Below, one piece after another: positions 28,002 to 36,160 of a stretch of DNA of 64,000 nt (position 1 is the stretch's first letter; every line of letters starts with the position of its first letter). The notes beneath the pieces were generated by a model that did no database searches, was not told the origin of the DNA, and was given only the letters and a program-made list of their open reading frames with translations. The stretch is taken from assembly GCF_003583365.1 (NCBI RefSeq), contig NZ_QXED01000011.1, forward strand, positions 105,391 to 169,390, given 5' to 3'. Made by a program: the position numbers and the translations under genes. Source of the stretch: Fibrisoma montanum (GTDB lineage: Bacteria; Bacteroidota; Bacteroidia; Cytophagales; Spirosomataceae).

Positions 28002-28756
28002 AGTCCAGCGATGGATAGGTAAATTACTGTGAAACTGACACTCAACCACGGGTTCAGGCCCAGGTTGTAGCTCCGGATAAAGTGCTGACCAACGGTCAGG
28101 GCGTAACCAATTGGCAGAAGTACCAGCCAGCCCGTCGTTAAACCCATGGTCAGGATAAAGCCACCCAGAAGCAGACTCATGCCTGCGTGGCCGCAATAGT
28201 CAAGCAGCGTTTCCGTAAAGTCAGGGTGTTTTGTTACGTATAGATAGGCGCTGACCAATCCGATTTGTAACCCAAGCAGCACGGGAGCAAGCCAGGGCAC
28301 CATGCCGTGACAAACGTAATGCAACCCAGCTACGAGGCCAAACACAAGTCCGATAAACAACAGCCGGTAGCTTAGATGAAACTCGGGTTGAAGTTCCAGC
28401 AGTGACCAGCGGCCGGGTCTGACGGGTACAATAATCCGGCGATTGTAGGAGATAAATGCGTACAGGACATTAAGCAGTCGCTTGAGCCAACGCAATGGCG
28501 ATAATCCGCCGAGTATGCGACCGCGCTCGCCCAGCAGATACAGCCAGGTATCAACTCCGTAAAGTGTTTCACCACCATTGAGATCGACCATCGGAATTTC
28601 GTGGCGGGCACGTTGGTAATCCAGACGGTTCAGGATGGAAGCATCCGTTACGGCGTTGTTCGGGATGCGTTCAAGGTCCTTGTTGATAGCGGCTAATCCT
28701 TTTGTGTAAGCCCGGCACATCGGGCAGTCGGCGTCATAGATGATTAGCTTTTTCAT
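27998..28756 (-). CDS. DCC1-like thiol-disulfide oxidoreductase fused to a membrane domain
   Basis: The 252-residue protein begins with the DUF393/DCC1 signature YDADCPMC (about 8-15, a DxxCPxC motif) and continues with the GGETLYGVDTW and LSPLRWL stretches. After about residue 125 it has four or more membrane helices ending in an NLGLNPWLS-containing segment. DCC1 proteins are thioredoxin-like. The membrane half is not part of the usual short DCC1 protein, so the active site is probably tethered to the inner membrane. It overlaps the TIGR01777 gene by 4 bp. Confidence 0.82.
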   Translation of the reverse strand: MKKLIIYDADCPMCRAYTKGLAAINKDLERIPNNAVTDASILNRLDYQRARHEIPMVDLNGGETLYGVDTWLYLLGERGRILGGLSPLRWLKRLLNVLYAFISYNRRIIVPVRPGRWSLLELQPEFHLSYRLLFIGLVFGLVAGLHYVCHGMVPWLAPVLLGLQIGLVSAYLYVTKHPDFTETLLDYCGHAGMSLLLGGFILTMGLTTGWLVLLPIGYALTVGQHFIRSYNLGLNPWLSVSFTVIYLSIAGL

Positions 28757-28809
28757 GGTTGCTTTGACGTGTTACAGTTGTGGTTTGCGTTCAATGTTAA
28801 TAGAGACCA

Positions 28810-29355
28810 TTACGCTTCATCGTCAAAAGGCTGACTAGCCAAGTGTAGAAAATACCCTGAAACGGCATTGGACAAAAGGCTCGATACGGGAATATTAACG
28901 ACAAGAACGAACGTGTCCAGGGCTGACTTATAGGCCGTATGGGTTAAGGAAAACAAAGCATAGTAGCAGAGACTCCAGATACCCCAGGCCAGAAGGTTTC
29001 CAAAGGCAAAAAAGCCAGATCGCCACGTAGCAAATACGTATTTACCCCATAATTCTATGGTCGACTGACAGAGGTAGTACAAACCAACAAGTATTGGTAG
29101 TGTCGATAGGCCACTAAGATGCAGATTGAGTTGGGTTAGCAGGAAAAAACAAACGGCATAACTCCCCATAACCCAATACCAGGTTAGAGGGCGCGTAGTA
29201 CATGGTGCTTCTGTAACGGCATAGTACTGAACGACCGTAAGCATGATAGGAAACAATAAAACGAAATAATATAAGGTAAGGCCAGTGAGAAAGTACATGG
29301 CGATTGGAAGCCAGACCCATTTCTGATACCAACCAATCTTAACTATTTGCTTCAT
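28810..29355 (-). CDS. Integral membrane protein of the GbsR operon, unknown function
   Basis: The 181-residue protein has five or six hydrophobic segments with many aromatic residues (FLTGLTLYYFVLLFPIMLTV, YWVMGSYAVCFFLLTQ, LVGLYYLC, LLAWGIWSLCYYALF). No domain was recognised. It follows the GbsR-type regulator gene after 53 bp that contains a second copy of the operator-like dyad, and is followed by the DCC1-like gene 53 bp later. Regulation by GbsR is likely. Confidence 0.75.
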   Translation of the reverse strand: MKQIVKIGWYQKWVWLPIAMYFLTGLTLYYFVLLFPIMLTVVQYYAVTEAPCTTRPLTWYWVMGSYAVCFFLLTQLNLHLSGLSTLPILVGLYYLCQSTIELWGKYVFATWRSGFFAFGNLLAWGIWSLCYYALFSLTHTAYKSALDTFVLVVNIPVSSLLSNAVSGYFLHLASQPFDDEA

Positions 29356-29372
29356 TTTTTAGTATTCTAAAT

Positions 29373-29390
29373 TTTCAGAAATAATTGAAA
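29373..29390. promoter_or_regulatory. Operator-like dyad (copy 2) before the membrane-protein gene
   Basis: TTTCAGAAATAATTGAAA differs in one base from the 18 bp sequence at 29937-29954. Arms are TTTCAG/TTGAAA with a 6 bp spacer. It lies 18 bp upstream of the membrane-protein start codon and downstream of gbsR, so it could control the second part of the operon separately. Confidence 0.6.
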
Positions 29391-29408
29391 GTTTTAGCTA
29401 AAAAAATA

Positions 29409-29909
29409 TTACCGGAATACCTTCAGGAACTGACTCATCAGCCAGTTCTCTTCGGCCTTGATAACGGCGTTGAGTGTGTTGTCTGCAAACCCTACCACAC
29501 TGCTCAGCCCTTCCATAACGCGCCTGAACTCCTGCGCTTCGGGCGTGCTGGCGTCAATGGCTTTCAGATCATTCAGCACCTCAACTACCGGCGTAATCTC
29601 CCGGCGACGGCGCTCCTTAGCTACCTGACGGGCCACTTTCCAGATATCTTTCTCGGCCACATAAAACTCTTTCCGTTCGCCCGCCTTCAGTTGCTTATAA
29701 ATCAGCCCCCAGTCCATCAGGTCGCGGAGGTTCATGCTGGCATTGCCCCGCGAAATCTGCAACTGCTCCATCACATCCTCGGTGGTCATGGGTTCGGGCG
29801 AAATCAGCAGCAGGGCATGGAGCTGCGCCATCGAGCGGTTAATGCCCCACTGCGTTGCCAGCGTCCCCCAGGTTTGAATAAACTTGTCTTTTGCTTCCCT
29901 GAACTCCAT
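29409..29909 (-). CDS. GbsR/MarR family transcriptional regulator
   Basis: The 166-residue protein has the GbsR-type N-terminus (FREAKDKFIQTWGTLATQWGINRSMAQLHALLL), a winged helix-turn-helix at about 40-85 (EDVMEQLQISRGNASMNLRDL) and a helical C-terminus. GbsR-type proteins repress osmoprotectant or membrane genes in other bacteria. A perfect 18 bp dyad overlaps its own promoter and a near-identical copy stands before the next gene, indicating autoregulation and operon control. It heads the operon with the membrane protein, DCC1-like and TIGR01777 genes. Confidence 0.9.
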   Translation of the reverse strand: MEFREAKDKFIQTWGTLATQWGINRSMAQLHALLLISPEPMTTEDVMEQLQISRGNASMNLRDLMDWGLIYKQLKAGERKEFYVAEKDIWKVARQVAKERRRREITPVVEVLNDLKAIDASTPEAQEFRRVMEGLSSVVGFADNTLNAVIKAEENWLMSQFLKVFR

Positions 29910-29913
29910 GCGT

Positions 29914-29954
29914 CAAATGTACAGTGTGTTTTGTAATTTCAAAAATAATTGAAA
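29914..29954 (-). promoter_or_regulatory. gbsR promoter overlapped by operator dyad (copy 1)
   Basis: On the minus strand TACATTTG (29921-29914) is a perfect TAnnTTTG -7 element. TTTTG at 29944-29940 lies 18 bp upstream and fits a -33 element. The dyad TTTCAAAAATAATTGAAA (29937-29954, plus strand) covers that -33 site, so binding would block transcription. The -7 element ends only 4 bp before the gbsR ATG, so the transcript may be nearly leaderless. Confidence 0.65.
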
Positions 29955-30040
29955 GATAATCTTTTCTATGGGATGCCGGAGTAATTGATGGACAGCCCGG
30001 CGTTCACAAAAACTTAACAATGACAGCCCGGAGGAACGCT

Positions 30041-30048
30041 TACATTTG
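30041..30048 (+). promoter_or_regulatory. Promoter -7 element of the phosphoesterase gene
   Basis: TACATTTG exactly matches the Bacteroidota TAnnTTTG element and lies 19 bp before the start codon at 30068. A clear -33 TTTG was not found. Confidence 0.5.
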
Positions 30049-30067
30049 ATAAATAAACCTGTACTAT

Positions 30068-32512
30068 ATGCTACTAAGATACCTATCAACGTTATCCCTT
30101 TCCTTATTGTCGCTGGCGCTCTGGGCGCAACCGGCTAAGACGGGAAGCCGGAACGTTCAGCTACCCGGTAAAATGGGTCAGGAAACTCAGCGCGTCATGC
30201 TGCCGAACGGCTGGAGCCTAACGCCCCATGGCCGTTCGCTGCCGCTCGGCGACCTCCCCCTGAACATGGTCTTGTCTGCCGATGGCAAGCGGTTGGCGGT
30301 GACCAACAACGGCCAGAGTACGCAGACTATTCAACTGATCGATGTGGCCGGCGAAAAGGTTTTGAGCGAAGCCGTTATCGCCAAGTCATGGGTGGGTATC
30401 CGGTTCAGCCCGGATGGGAAGCGGTTGTTCGCGTCGGGCGGTAACGACAACCGGATCCTGATCTACGACGTATCGAACAACCAGTTAACCAAAACCGATT
30501 CCATCGAACTCGGTAAACCCTGGCCCAACCGCATTTCGGTGGCGGGTGTCGAAGTGGACAAGGCCGGAAAAACGCTCTACGCCGTTACGAAAGACGACAG
30601 CTCGCTCTACGTCTGCGACATCGCGTCGAAGCAGGTAAAAAACAAAATCAAACTCCCCGCCGAAGCCTTCACCTGTCTGCGGTCGCCGGTGTCCGACGAG
30701 TTGTTTATTTCCATCTGGGGGGCTGAGAAGGTAGTTATCTATGACCCGAAGCAGCAGAAACTGACCGGCGAGATTGCGACCGGCAGCCACCCCAACGACA
30801 TGACGTTCTCGCGCAACGGGCAGTATCTGTTCGTCGCCAACGCCAACGACAACTCGGTGTCGCTGGTGGATGTGAAGTCGCGCAAGGTGCTGGAAACATT
30901 CAATACGTCTCTGTATCCCGACGCGCCGGCCGGCAGTACCCCCAACGGTCTGGCATTATCAACCGATCAAAAAACACTGCTCGTCGCTAACGCCGACAAC
31001 AACTGCGTCGCCGTGTTCGACGTATCAAAGCCGGGCCGCAGCCGGTCGCTCGGGTTTATTCCGGTGGGTTGGTATCCTACGTCGGTGAAGGTGGTTGGCA
31101 GCAAGGTGCTGGTGGCCAATGGCAAAGGCTTTACCTCGAAAGCGAATCCGAACGGCCCCAACCCGTATAAACGCCGGGAATCGGGTACGGAATACATCGC
31201 CGGGCTGTTTAAAGGTACGTTGTCGATGTTTACACTGCCGAAACCCGCTGAACTGAGCGCCATGTCGAAGCTGGTGTATCAGAACACGCCGTACTCAAAA
31301 GAAAAGGAGAAACTGGCGGCCGGTGAAGCCAACAACCCGATTCCGCGCAAGCTAGGCGATACGTCGCCGATCAAATACGTATTCTACATCATCAAGGAAA
31401 ACCGGACCTACGATCAGGTATTTGGGGATATGCCCGAAGGGAACGGCGATTCGTCGCTGTGTCTGTTTCCCGAGAAAGTGACGCCGAACCACCACGCGCT
31501 GGCCCGGGAGTTTGTGCTGCTCGACAACTTCTACGTCGATGCGGAAGTGAGCGCCGACGGACACAACTGGTCGATGGCGGCTTATGCAACGGACTACGTC
31601 GAGAAAACCTGGCCGACCAGCTACGGTGGCCGGGGCGGTACCTACGACTACGAAGGCAGCCGTCCGGTGGCGTTTCCCAAGAAAGGTTTTATCTGGGATT
31701 ACTGCCAGCGGGCCGGCGTTACGTACCGCAGCTACGGCGAATTTGAAGCGTATTCAAAACAGAAGCGGTCGGCGCTGGCGAATCATTTCTGCCCGACTTA
31801 CCCCGACTATGACCTGAAGGTGATGGACACCATGCGGGTGGCACTCTGGAAAAAAGAGTTCGATTCGCTGCTGGTGGCCAAGGCGGTTCCCCGGTTCAAT
31901 ACGCTGCGGCTCGGAAACGACCACACGAGTGGCGCCCGGATTGGTGCACCAACGCCCGCTGCGCACGTAGCCGACAACGACCTGGCCGTGGGTATGTTCG
32001 TCGAATACCTGTCGAAAAGCCCGATCTGGAACGAATCGGCGGTGTTCATTCTGGAAGACGACGCTCAGAACGGTCCCGACCACGTCGATGCGCACCGGTC
32101 GCCGGCTCTGGTAATCAGTCCGTACACGAAGCGGAAGCACATCGAACATACGATGTACTCGACCTCCGGTATGCTTAGAACGATGGAATTGATTCTGGGC
32201 CTGCCGCCGATGAGCCAGTACGATGCGGCTGCTACGCCCATGTTTGCCTGTTTCACCAACACCCCCGATCTGACGCCCTACACCCGTCGTCCGGCTCAGC
32301 AGGATTTGGAAGCGAAGAATACAGCCATGAACGGCCCGGCCCGCGAATCCGAAAAATTTGACCTCCGCTACGCCGATAAGCTGGACGACCTGAAGTTTAA
32401 CGAGGTGATCTGGAAGGCGGTAAAGGGAGAATATTCCGTAATGCCGGCTCCCCGACGCGGGGCGTTTCTGGTAGTGGGTGAGGAGGCTGATGACGATGAC
32501 GACGATGATTAA
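30068..32512 (+). CDS. Secreted YncE-like beta-propeller / phosphoesterase fusion
   Basis: The 814-residue protein has a signal peptide (about 1-20, ending LWAQ). Residues about 60-400 are a seven-blade YncE-type propeller with repeated units such as RLAVTNNGQSTQTIQLID and KTLLVANADNNCVAVFDVSK. Residues about 435-760 are a phosphoesterase domain of the alkaline-phosphatase superfamily (YVFYIIKENRTYDQVFGDM, VSADGHNWSMAAYATDYVEK, ESAVFILEDDAQNGPDHVD). The metal-binding Asp/His residues sit in those stretches. It would cleave phosphoesters in the periplasm. The C-terminus is a run of acidic residues (EEADDDDDDD), which is unusual. A strong terminator follows. Confidence 0.87.
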   Translation: MLLRYLSTLSLSLLSLALWAQPAKTGSRNVQLPGKMGQETQRVMLPNGWSLTPHGRSLPLGDLPLNMVLSADGKRLAVTNNGQSTQTIQLIDVAGEKVLSEAVIAKSWVGIRFSPDGKRLFASGGNDNRILIYDVSNNQLTKTDSIELGKPWPNRISVAGVEVDKAGKTLYAVTKDDSSLYVCDIASKQVKNKIKLPAEAFTCLRSPVSDELFISIWGAEKVVIYDPKQQKLTGEIATGSHPNDMTFSRNGQYLFVANANDNSVSLVDVKSRKVLETFNTSLYPDAPAGSTPNGLALSTDQKTLLVANADNNCVAVFDVSKPGRSRSLGFIPVGWYPTSVKVVGSKVLVANGKGFTSKANPNGPNPYKRRESGTEYIAGLFKGTLSMFTLPKPAELSAMSKLVYQNTPYSKEKEKLAAGEANNPIPRKLGDTSPIKYVFYIIKENRTYDQVFGDMPEGNGDSSLCLFPEKVTPNHHALAREFVLLDNFYVDAEVSADGHNWSMAAYATDYVEKTWPTSYGGRGGTYDYEGSRPVAFPKKGFIWDYCQRAGVTYRSYGEFEAYSKQKRSALANHFCPTYPDYDLKVMDTMRVALWKKEFDSLLVAKAVPRFNTLRLGNDHTSGARIGAPTPAAHVADNDLAVGMFVEYLSKSPIWNESAVFILEDDAQNGPDHVDAHRSPALVISPYTKRKHIEHTMYSTSGMLRTMELILGLPPMSQYDAAATPMFACFTNTPDLTPYTRRPAQQDLEAKNTAMNGPARESEKFDLRYADKLDDLKFNEVIWKAVKGEYSVMPAPRRGAFLVVGEEADDDDDDD

Positions 32513-32548
32513 CCGGAGTCCGTGCGTACAGCTTTTAATGCGTATGTA

Positions 32549-32596
32549 CCGTTAACGAAAAGGCCGGCCCGAACAGGCTGGCCTTTTCGTTAACGG
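32549..32596 (+). terminator. Terminator after the phosphoesterase gene
   Basis: The 21 bp arms starting CCGTTAACGAAAAGGCC and ending GGCCTTTTCGTTAACGG have one G-U pair and a 6 base loop (CGAACA). A long T-run does not follow, so termination may rely on the stem strength. Confidence 0.75.
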
Positions 32597-32631
32597 TCAC
32601 GTCACCGTATCGACTTATGCAGGGCGGGTAG

Positions 32632-32639
32632 TACCTTTG
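32632..32639 (+). promoter_or_regulatory. Promoter -7 element of the peptidoglycan-binding/CHAP gene
   Basis: TACCTTTG matches TAnnTTTG and lies 30 bp before the ATG at 32670. It also argues that the in-frame TTG at 32637 is not the start, since the element overlaps it. Confidence 0.5.
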
Positions 32640-32669
32640 ATACCCCGTTTGGGTAAACTTCCTCTCGCC

Positions 32670-33479
32670 ATGTTGAAAAAAGCCTTCCAGGACGAACTCT
32701 CCCTGAGCGCTCCTTTGCAGCGCAACAGCCAGGGCAACGATGTCAAACGCGTGCAGGAGTGGTTGTCACTCAGTGCGCTCCGGTTTCCCGAAGCTTCCGT
32801 AGCCACGAACGTCGATGGTCAGTTTGGACCGGCTACTGAGCGGGCAGTGCGTAATTTTGAGGAGGCCGTCGGGCGGACTCCAACCGGCGTCGTAACGCCT
32901 GACCTGTTCGACGAACTGAGCCATCCGCTGGCTGCTGCTTTTCAGAAGGTAGCTCCCGTTGAAAACATTCGCCAGACCGTTGTTCAGGTCGCGCAGCGGC
33001 ACCTGAAACAACGGGCCACCGAACTCCAATCGGGCAGCGCGCAGAATCTGGGTCCCTGGGTGCGTAGTTATTGCGATGGTCTGGACGGATCGCCGTTCAA
33101 GTGGTGCATGGGGTTCGTGCAGACCGTACTTGATCAGGTTGCGGCCGGTCAGGGGCGGCAGTTCACGGCCATTATGCCGAAAACACTTAGCTGCGACGTA
33201 CTGGCGCTGAGTGGTCGGCAAACCGGTCGCCTGACCGAAAACACCCTGATCCGTCGCGACCCGTCGCGCATCAAACCCGGCGACGTATTTCTGTTACGGT
33301 TCCAGGGCGTAGACGACTGGTTTCATACCGGTGTGATCACGCGGGTAGACGACGATGTAGTGGAAACAATTGAAGGCAACACCGACACCAAAGGCTCCAG
33401 CAACGGAACCGGCGTATTTGCCCGCGTCCGCAACTTCCGCAAAACAACCATGGACGTGTTTTCCATCGAGGGGTTGTAG
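32670..33479 (+). CDS. Peptidoglycan-binding domain protein with CHAP-like amidase/peptidase domain
   Basis: The 269-residue protein has a peptidoglycan_binding_1 domain at about residues 14-85 (GNDVKRVQEWLSLS, VDGQFGPATERAVRNFEEAVG). A C-terminal CHAP-like domain runs about 125-265, with probable nucleophile Cys in FKWCMGFVQT, His in DDWFHTGVI and the acidic/Asn site in TIEGNTDTKGSSNGTGV. It would cut peptide or amide bonds in cell wall material. No signal peptide is visible, so export may be non-classical or it may act inside, for example as a lysis or recycling enzyme. The ATG at 32670 fits the promoter at 32632. It ends beside a repeat cluster and faces a glycosyltransferase gene. Confidence 0.82.
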   Translation: MLKKAFQDELSLSAPLQRNSQGNDVKRVQEWLSLSALRFPEASVATNVDGQFGPATERAVRNFEEAVGRTPTGVVTPDLFDELSHPLAAAFQKVAPVENIRQTVVQVAQRHLKQRATELQSGSAQNLGPWVRSYCDGLDGSPFKWCMGFVQTVLDQVAAGQGRQFTAIMPKTLSCDVLALSGRQTGRLTENTLIRRDPSRIKPGDVFLLRFQGVDDWFHTGVITRVDDDVVETIEGNTDTKGSSNGTGVFARVRNFRKTTMDVFSIEGL

Positions 33480-33602
33480 TTTGTGGTTGGTGGTTTGTAG
33501 TTGGTGGTTTATGGTTTGTGGTTTGTAGTTGATGACCAGGCAAAGTCGAACAACCGCAAACTACAAACTACAAACCCATTACAAACCACAAACCACCAAC
33601 CC
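33478..33602. repeat. GTTTGTGG / CCACAAAC repeat cluster forming a large hairpin
   Basis: From 33478 to about 33531 the plus strand repeats GTTTGTGG, TTTGTAGTTGG and GGTTTATGG. From 33553 to 33602 the complement follows (ACTACAAACTACAAACC, ACAAACCACAAACCACC). The two arms fold into a roughly 50 bp imperfect stem. It fills the gap between the CHAP-like gene and the convergent glycosyltransferase gene, overlapping the stop codon of the former. A shorter relative is at 22427-22499. Confidence 0.75.
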
Positions 33603-33611
33603 ACCCTCCGC

Positions 33612-34787
33612 CTACATCCGGCTCAGGATCGTTTCCGCGAACGCTACGTCCGAATTCTGGTCCGCCAGTTTTTGCAGGTTGGCCGTAGAGTAGGAAACAC
33701 TCCCGGCAACTACCTGCTCCAGCATGCTGGCAATAGCCGACGGTGAAGTCGAGTCGGCCACCAGACCGAGCTGCTCGGTTTGTACCAGGTGGCCCATGTA
33801 GCCATAATCCGACGAAAGCAGCGGCTTTTTCGAAACGGCCGCCCGGATAATGACTGAGGCCATACCCACGTGCCGCTGGTAGAGTGCCAGGGCGTAGTCC
33901 GAGATGTCGAAGTACGTCTGGATGCGTCGGCCGCGTACTTCCTTAAACACCGGAATGATTCGGGCATCGCCGGGTACTTCAGCTATTTTCTGTTCGATCA
34001 GTTGCTGAAAGTCCGGCCTGATTGAGCCGACAAGGACCACAGACAGCGCCTGCCGCACGGCCGGCTTAACGAGCCTGAGTGCTTCCAGCAGCGGTTCGAT
34101 GCCTTTCCGGTCGTCGAGGTGACCAAAGAGCAGCAGCGTTTTCCGATTGGGATCAAGTTGTAATTCGGTCCGCAGCGCATCCAGTTCGGCGGGCGAAATG
34201 TCGTACGATTTCACCGGATCAGGCAGGGGCAGTACGTTCACGCCGGGACTCATCTGCCGCAGGGCCGGAACCGCCGAATGGTCCAGGCAAAACAGGTTGC
34301 TCAGAACGCCCCGAAACAGGACTCCGCGCAAGGTTAGCTTCTTGCGCAGTACGTTCAGCCGGGCCTTCAATCCACCGCGTACGGCGTAGTGAAAATCCGG
34401 CCGGAAATAGATGCCCGATACGGCGCACGGGGCCTTCCGGCCCAGCCACATACTCAACTGAAAAATATCGACGTACATGAGCAACATATGCGTCGGGCGG
34501 TGCTCAGCTGCGTAGGAGAGGGCCAGCTTCCATTCCCGGAACGATCGGTTGAGAGGAGACGTCTGGTGGGTATGGTCGATGACCGAAGGCGGAATAGGAA
34601 TGAACCGCACCCGATCGGATGCGGGCCCATCTGCCACTAGCTGGTGAAACGTCGACGCAAACGATGCCTGCGTAACCACCAGCAGTTCCCCATCCGGCCG
34701 GCGATGGAGCCAGTAGTTGATCAGGTGGGTCAGGTAATCGGCGTGGTGCCCATCGATAACGGAATCAAACAGCAGAATTCTCCTCAC
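33612..34787 (-). CDS. Glycosyltransferase (GT4-type, GT-B fold)
   Basis: The 391-residue protein is GT-B-like. The N-terminal half has ILLFDSVIDGHHADYLTHLI (about 4-23). The C-terminal half has the donor-binding region LLFGHLDDRKGIEPLLEALRLVKPAV and SIRPDFQQLIEQKIAEVPGDARIIPV, followed by YALALYQRHVGMASVIIRAAVSKKPLL. It would transfer a sugar in the cytoplasm to a carrier or polymer. It overlaps the upstream GT4 gene by 4 bp. The acceptor is unknown. Confidence 0.82.
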   Translation of the reverse strand: MRRILLFDSVIDGHHADYLTHLINYWLHRRPDGELLVVTQASFASTFHQLVADGPASDRVRFIPIPPSVIDHTHQTSPLNRSFREWKLALSYAAEHRPTHMLLMYVDIFQLSMWLGRKAPCAVSGIYFRPDFHYAVRGGLKARLNVLRKKLTLRGVLFRGVLSNLFCLDHSAVPALRQMSPGVNVLPLPDPVKSYDISPAELDALRTELQLDPNRKTLLLFGHLDDRKGIEPLLEALRLVKPAVRQALSVVLVGSIRPDFQQLIEQKIAEVPGDARIIPVFKEVRGRRIQTYFDISDYALALYQRHVGMASVIIRAAVSKKPLLSSDYGYMGHLVQTEQLGLVADSTSPSAIASMLEQVVAGSVSYSTANLQKLADQNSDVAFAETILSRM

Positions 34788-35899
34788 AGTGACTGGTTAA
34801 CTACTTGTTGGTAAACCTGAAGGGTCTGGGTCGTAACCTGCTCCGGCGAGAACGCTTCCTGTCGGAGATAACCCTTCTGGCGTAATGATGCCCGCAGTGG
34901 CTCATTCTCAATGAGTTGTTCAATAGTCTGCCGCATCGACAGTTCCGATGCCGGGTCGAAATATAGGGCGGCATCCTGCGCCACTTCCGGAAAGCAGGAC
35001 GTATGGCTCAGCACCACCGGGCACCCTGCGGCAAACGCTTCCAGGATCGGGATGCCAAACCCTTCGTACAGCGACGGGTAGACAAATGCCAGGGCTTTTT
35101 CGTACAGCCGGTACAGTACAAAATCGTCGATATCATGGAACAGCACCCGCCCGTTCAGGCTTAACTCGCTGATGAACTGCTGTTCGGTTGGGTCGAAAGG
35201 ACCGCCCCCGGCACAGATCAGTTGTACGTGCGGATAGCGTTTCAGGGTAGGGGCAATGGCTTTCAGAAACGGTATGAAATTCTTGTACGTGCCCCGGTTC
35301 CCGACGTAGAGCAGGTACGTATCGGGCGTCTGTACCTGAAACGAAGCCGGCACATTCAGTGTGCGGAAGTGGGTAGCGTGGTAGACGACCGTTATTTTGT
35401 CCGGGTCGATGCGGAACAGATCGACCAGGTCTTTTTTGGTGTTTTCGGACACGGCGATGACCCGGGCCGACCGGTCGAGCAGCGTTTGCTTCAGGTCTTT
35501 GTTGGCGTTGTCGAGGTGACCGTAGGCATCGCCCAGCCGCTCCTTGATCAGATCGTGGTACGTCAGCACAAACGGTTTTTGGCCGATGAATTTCAGAAAA
35601 TAGGGGTGAAAAAACGTCGGATGAAACACATCGTAGTCGTGCTGCATCACCTGCACCGAACTGAGCAGCCGGTTAACCTGCGAGAACAGCATACTCGTTG
35701 GCATGTACCCGAGAAAGTAACGGTAGGAATACGTCCGGAACTGGTTGCTGTTGACCAGGTAAACGTTGTTGGAAAACCGAACCGAGAGTCGTGCATCGAG
35801 TCCCCGTTGTCTGAGCGATACAATCAGGTCGTAAAAGTACCGGGCCACCCCTCCATACCGCGCCCCTGTGAAGGCCTGGTGATCGTACAGAATTTTCAT
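34784..35899 (-). CDS. Glycosyltransferase family 4
   Basis: The 371-residue protein begins MKILYDHQAFTGARYGGVARYF. It has the family 4 donor-binding C-terminal domain with YLLYVGNRGTYKNF, LICAGGGPFDPTEQQFI and the EX7E-type FVYPSLYEGFGIPILEAFAAGCPVV (about 288-312). The ATG at 35899 is chosen over one six codons upstream. Translationally coupled by a 4 bp overlap to the second glycosyltransferase, it probably helps build a cell-surface polysaccharide or glycolipid, but no polymerase or flippase gene is close. Confidence 0.9.
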   Translation of the reverse strand: MKILYDHQAFTGARYGGVARYFYDLIVSLRQRGLDARLSVRFSNNVYLVNSNQFRTYSYRYFLGYMPTSMLFSQVNRLLSSVQVMQHDYDVFHPTFFHPYFLKFIGQKPFVLTYHDLIKERLGDAYGHLDNANKDLKQTLLDRSARVIAVSENTKKDLVDLFRIDPDKITVVYHATHFRTLNVPASFQVQTPDTYLLYVGNRGTYKNFIPFLKAIAPTLKRYPHVQLICAGGGPFDPTEQQFISELSLNGRVLFHDIDDFVLYRLYEKALAFVYPSLYEGFGIPILEAFAAGCPVVLSHTSCFPEVAQDAALYFDPASELSMRQTIEQLIENEPLRASLRQKGYLRQEAFSPEQVTTQTLQVYQQVVNQSL

Positions 35900-35918
35900 A
35901 CGCAAGAAACGGAGCACA

Positions 35919-36113
35919 ATGTTACGCAGAAACTGGCTGTCGGCGGTAACCGGGCGCTCAAATCATACCCGGCGGGCCTCCTCCGCTAGCCTCCGTTGTA
36001 ATTCCGATACCATCATCATCCGGCAGGGCTGGGACCACGACGTTACGATTACTAAGAGCTTGTCGTTTAACCTGCAACAACTGATTGCGCAGGCGGAGGA
36101 TGACAAAACGTAA
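35919..36113 (+). CDS. Possible small protein, unsupported by family match
   Basis: A 64-codon frame of plausible GC-rich third positions ends in LSFNLQQLIAQAEDDKT, followed 12 bp later by a hairpin with a T-run. The N-terminal half is Arg/Ser-rich and unconvincing; the real start, if any, may be further in. No family is recognised. The terminator placement favours a real short transcript, but it could also be a shadow or remnant. Confidence 0.3.
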   Translation: MLRRNWLSAVTGRSNHTRRASSASLRCNSDTIIIRQGWDHDVTITKSLSFNLQQLIAQAEDDKT

Positions 36114-36125
36114 CTATGAATGCTG

Positions 36126-36160
36126 AAAATCGGTTTCTTTAGACAGGAAACCGATTTTTT
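36126..36160 (+). terminator. Hairpin with T-run abutting the penicillin acylase start codon
   Basis: AAAATCGGTTTC (36126-36137) and GAAACCGATTTT (36147-36158) form a 12 bp stem with a 9 base loop, and the T-run ends at 36160. The ATG of the acylase is at 36161. It looks like an intrinsic terminator but has no room for a separate downstream promoter. Confidence 0.7.

Noticed and set aside
33478..33602. CRISPR array
   Set aside because: The units are of uneven length, face each other as an inverted repeat and have no regular spacers or cas genes.
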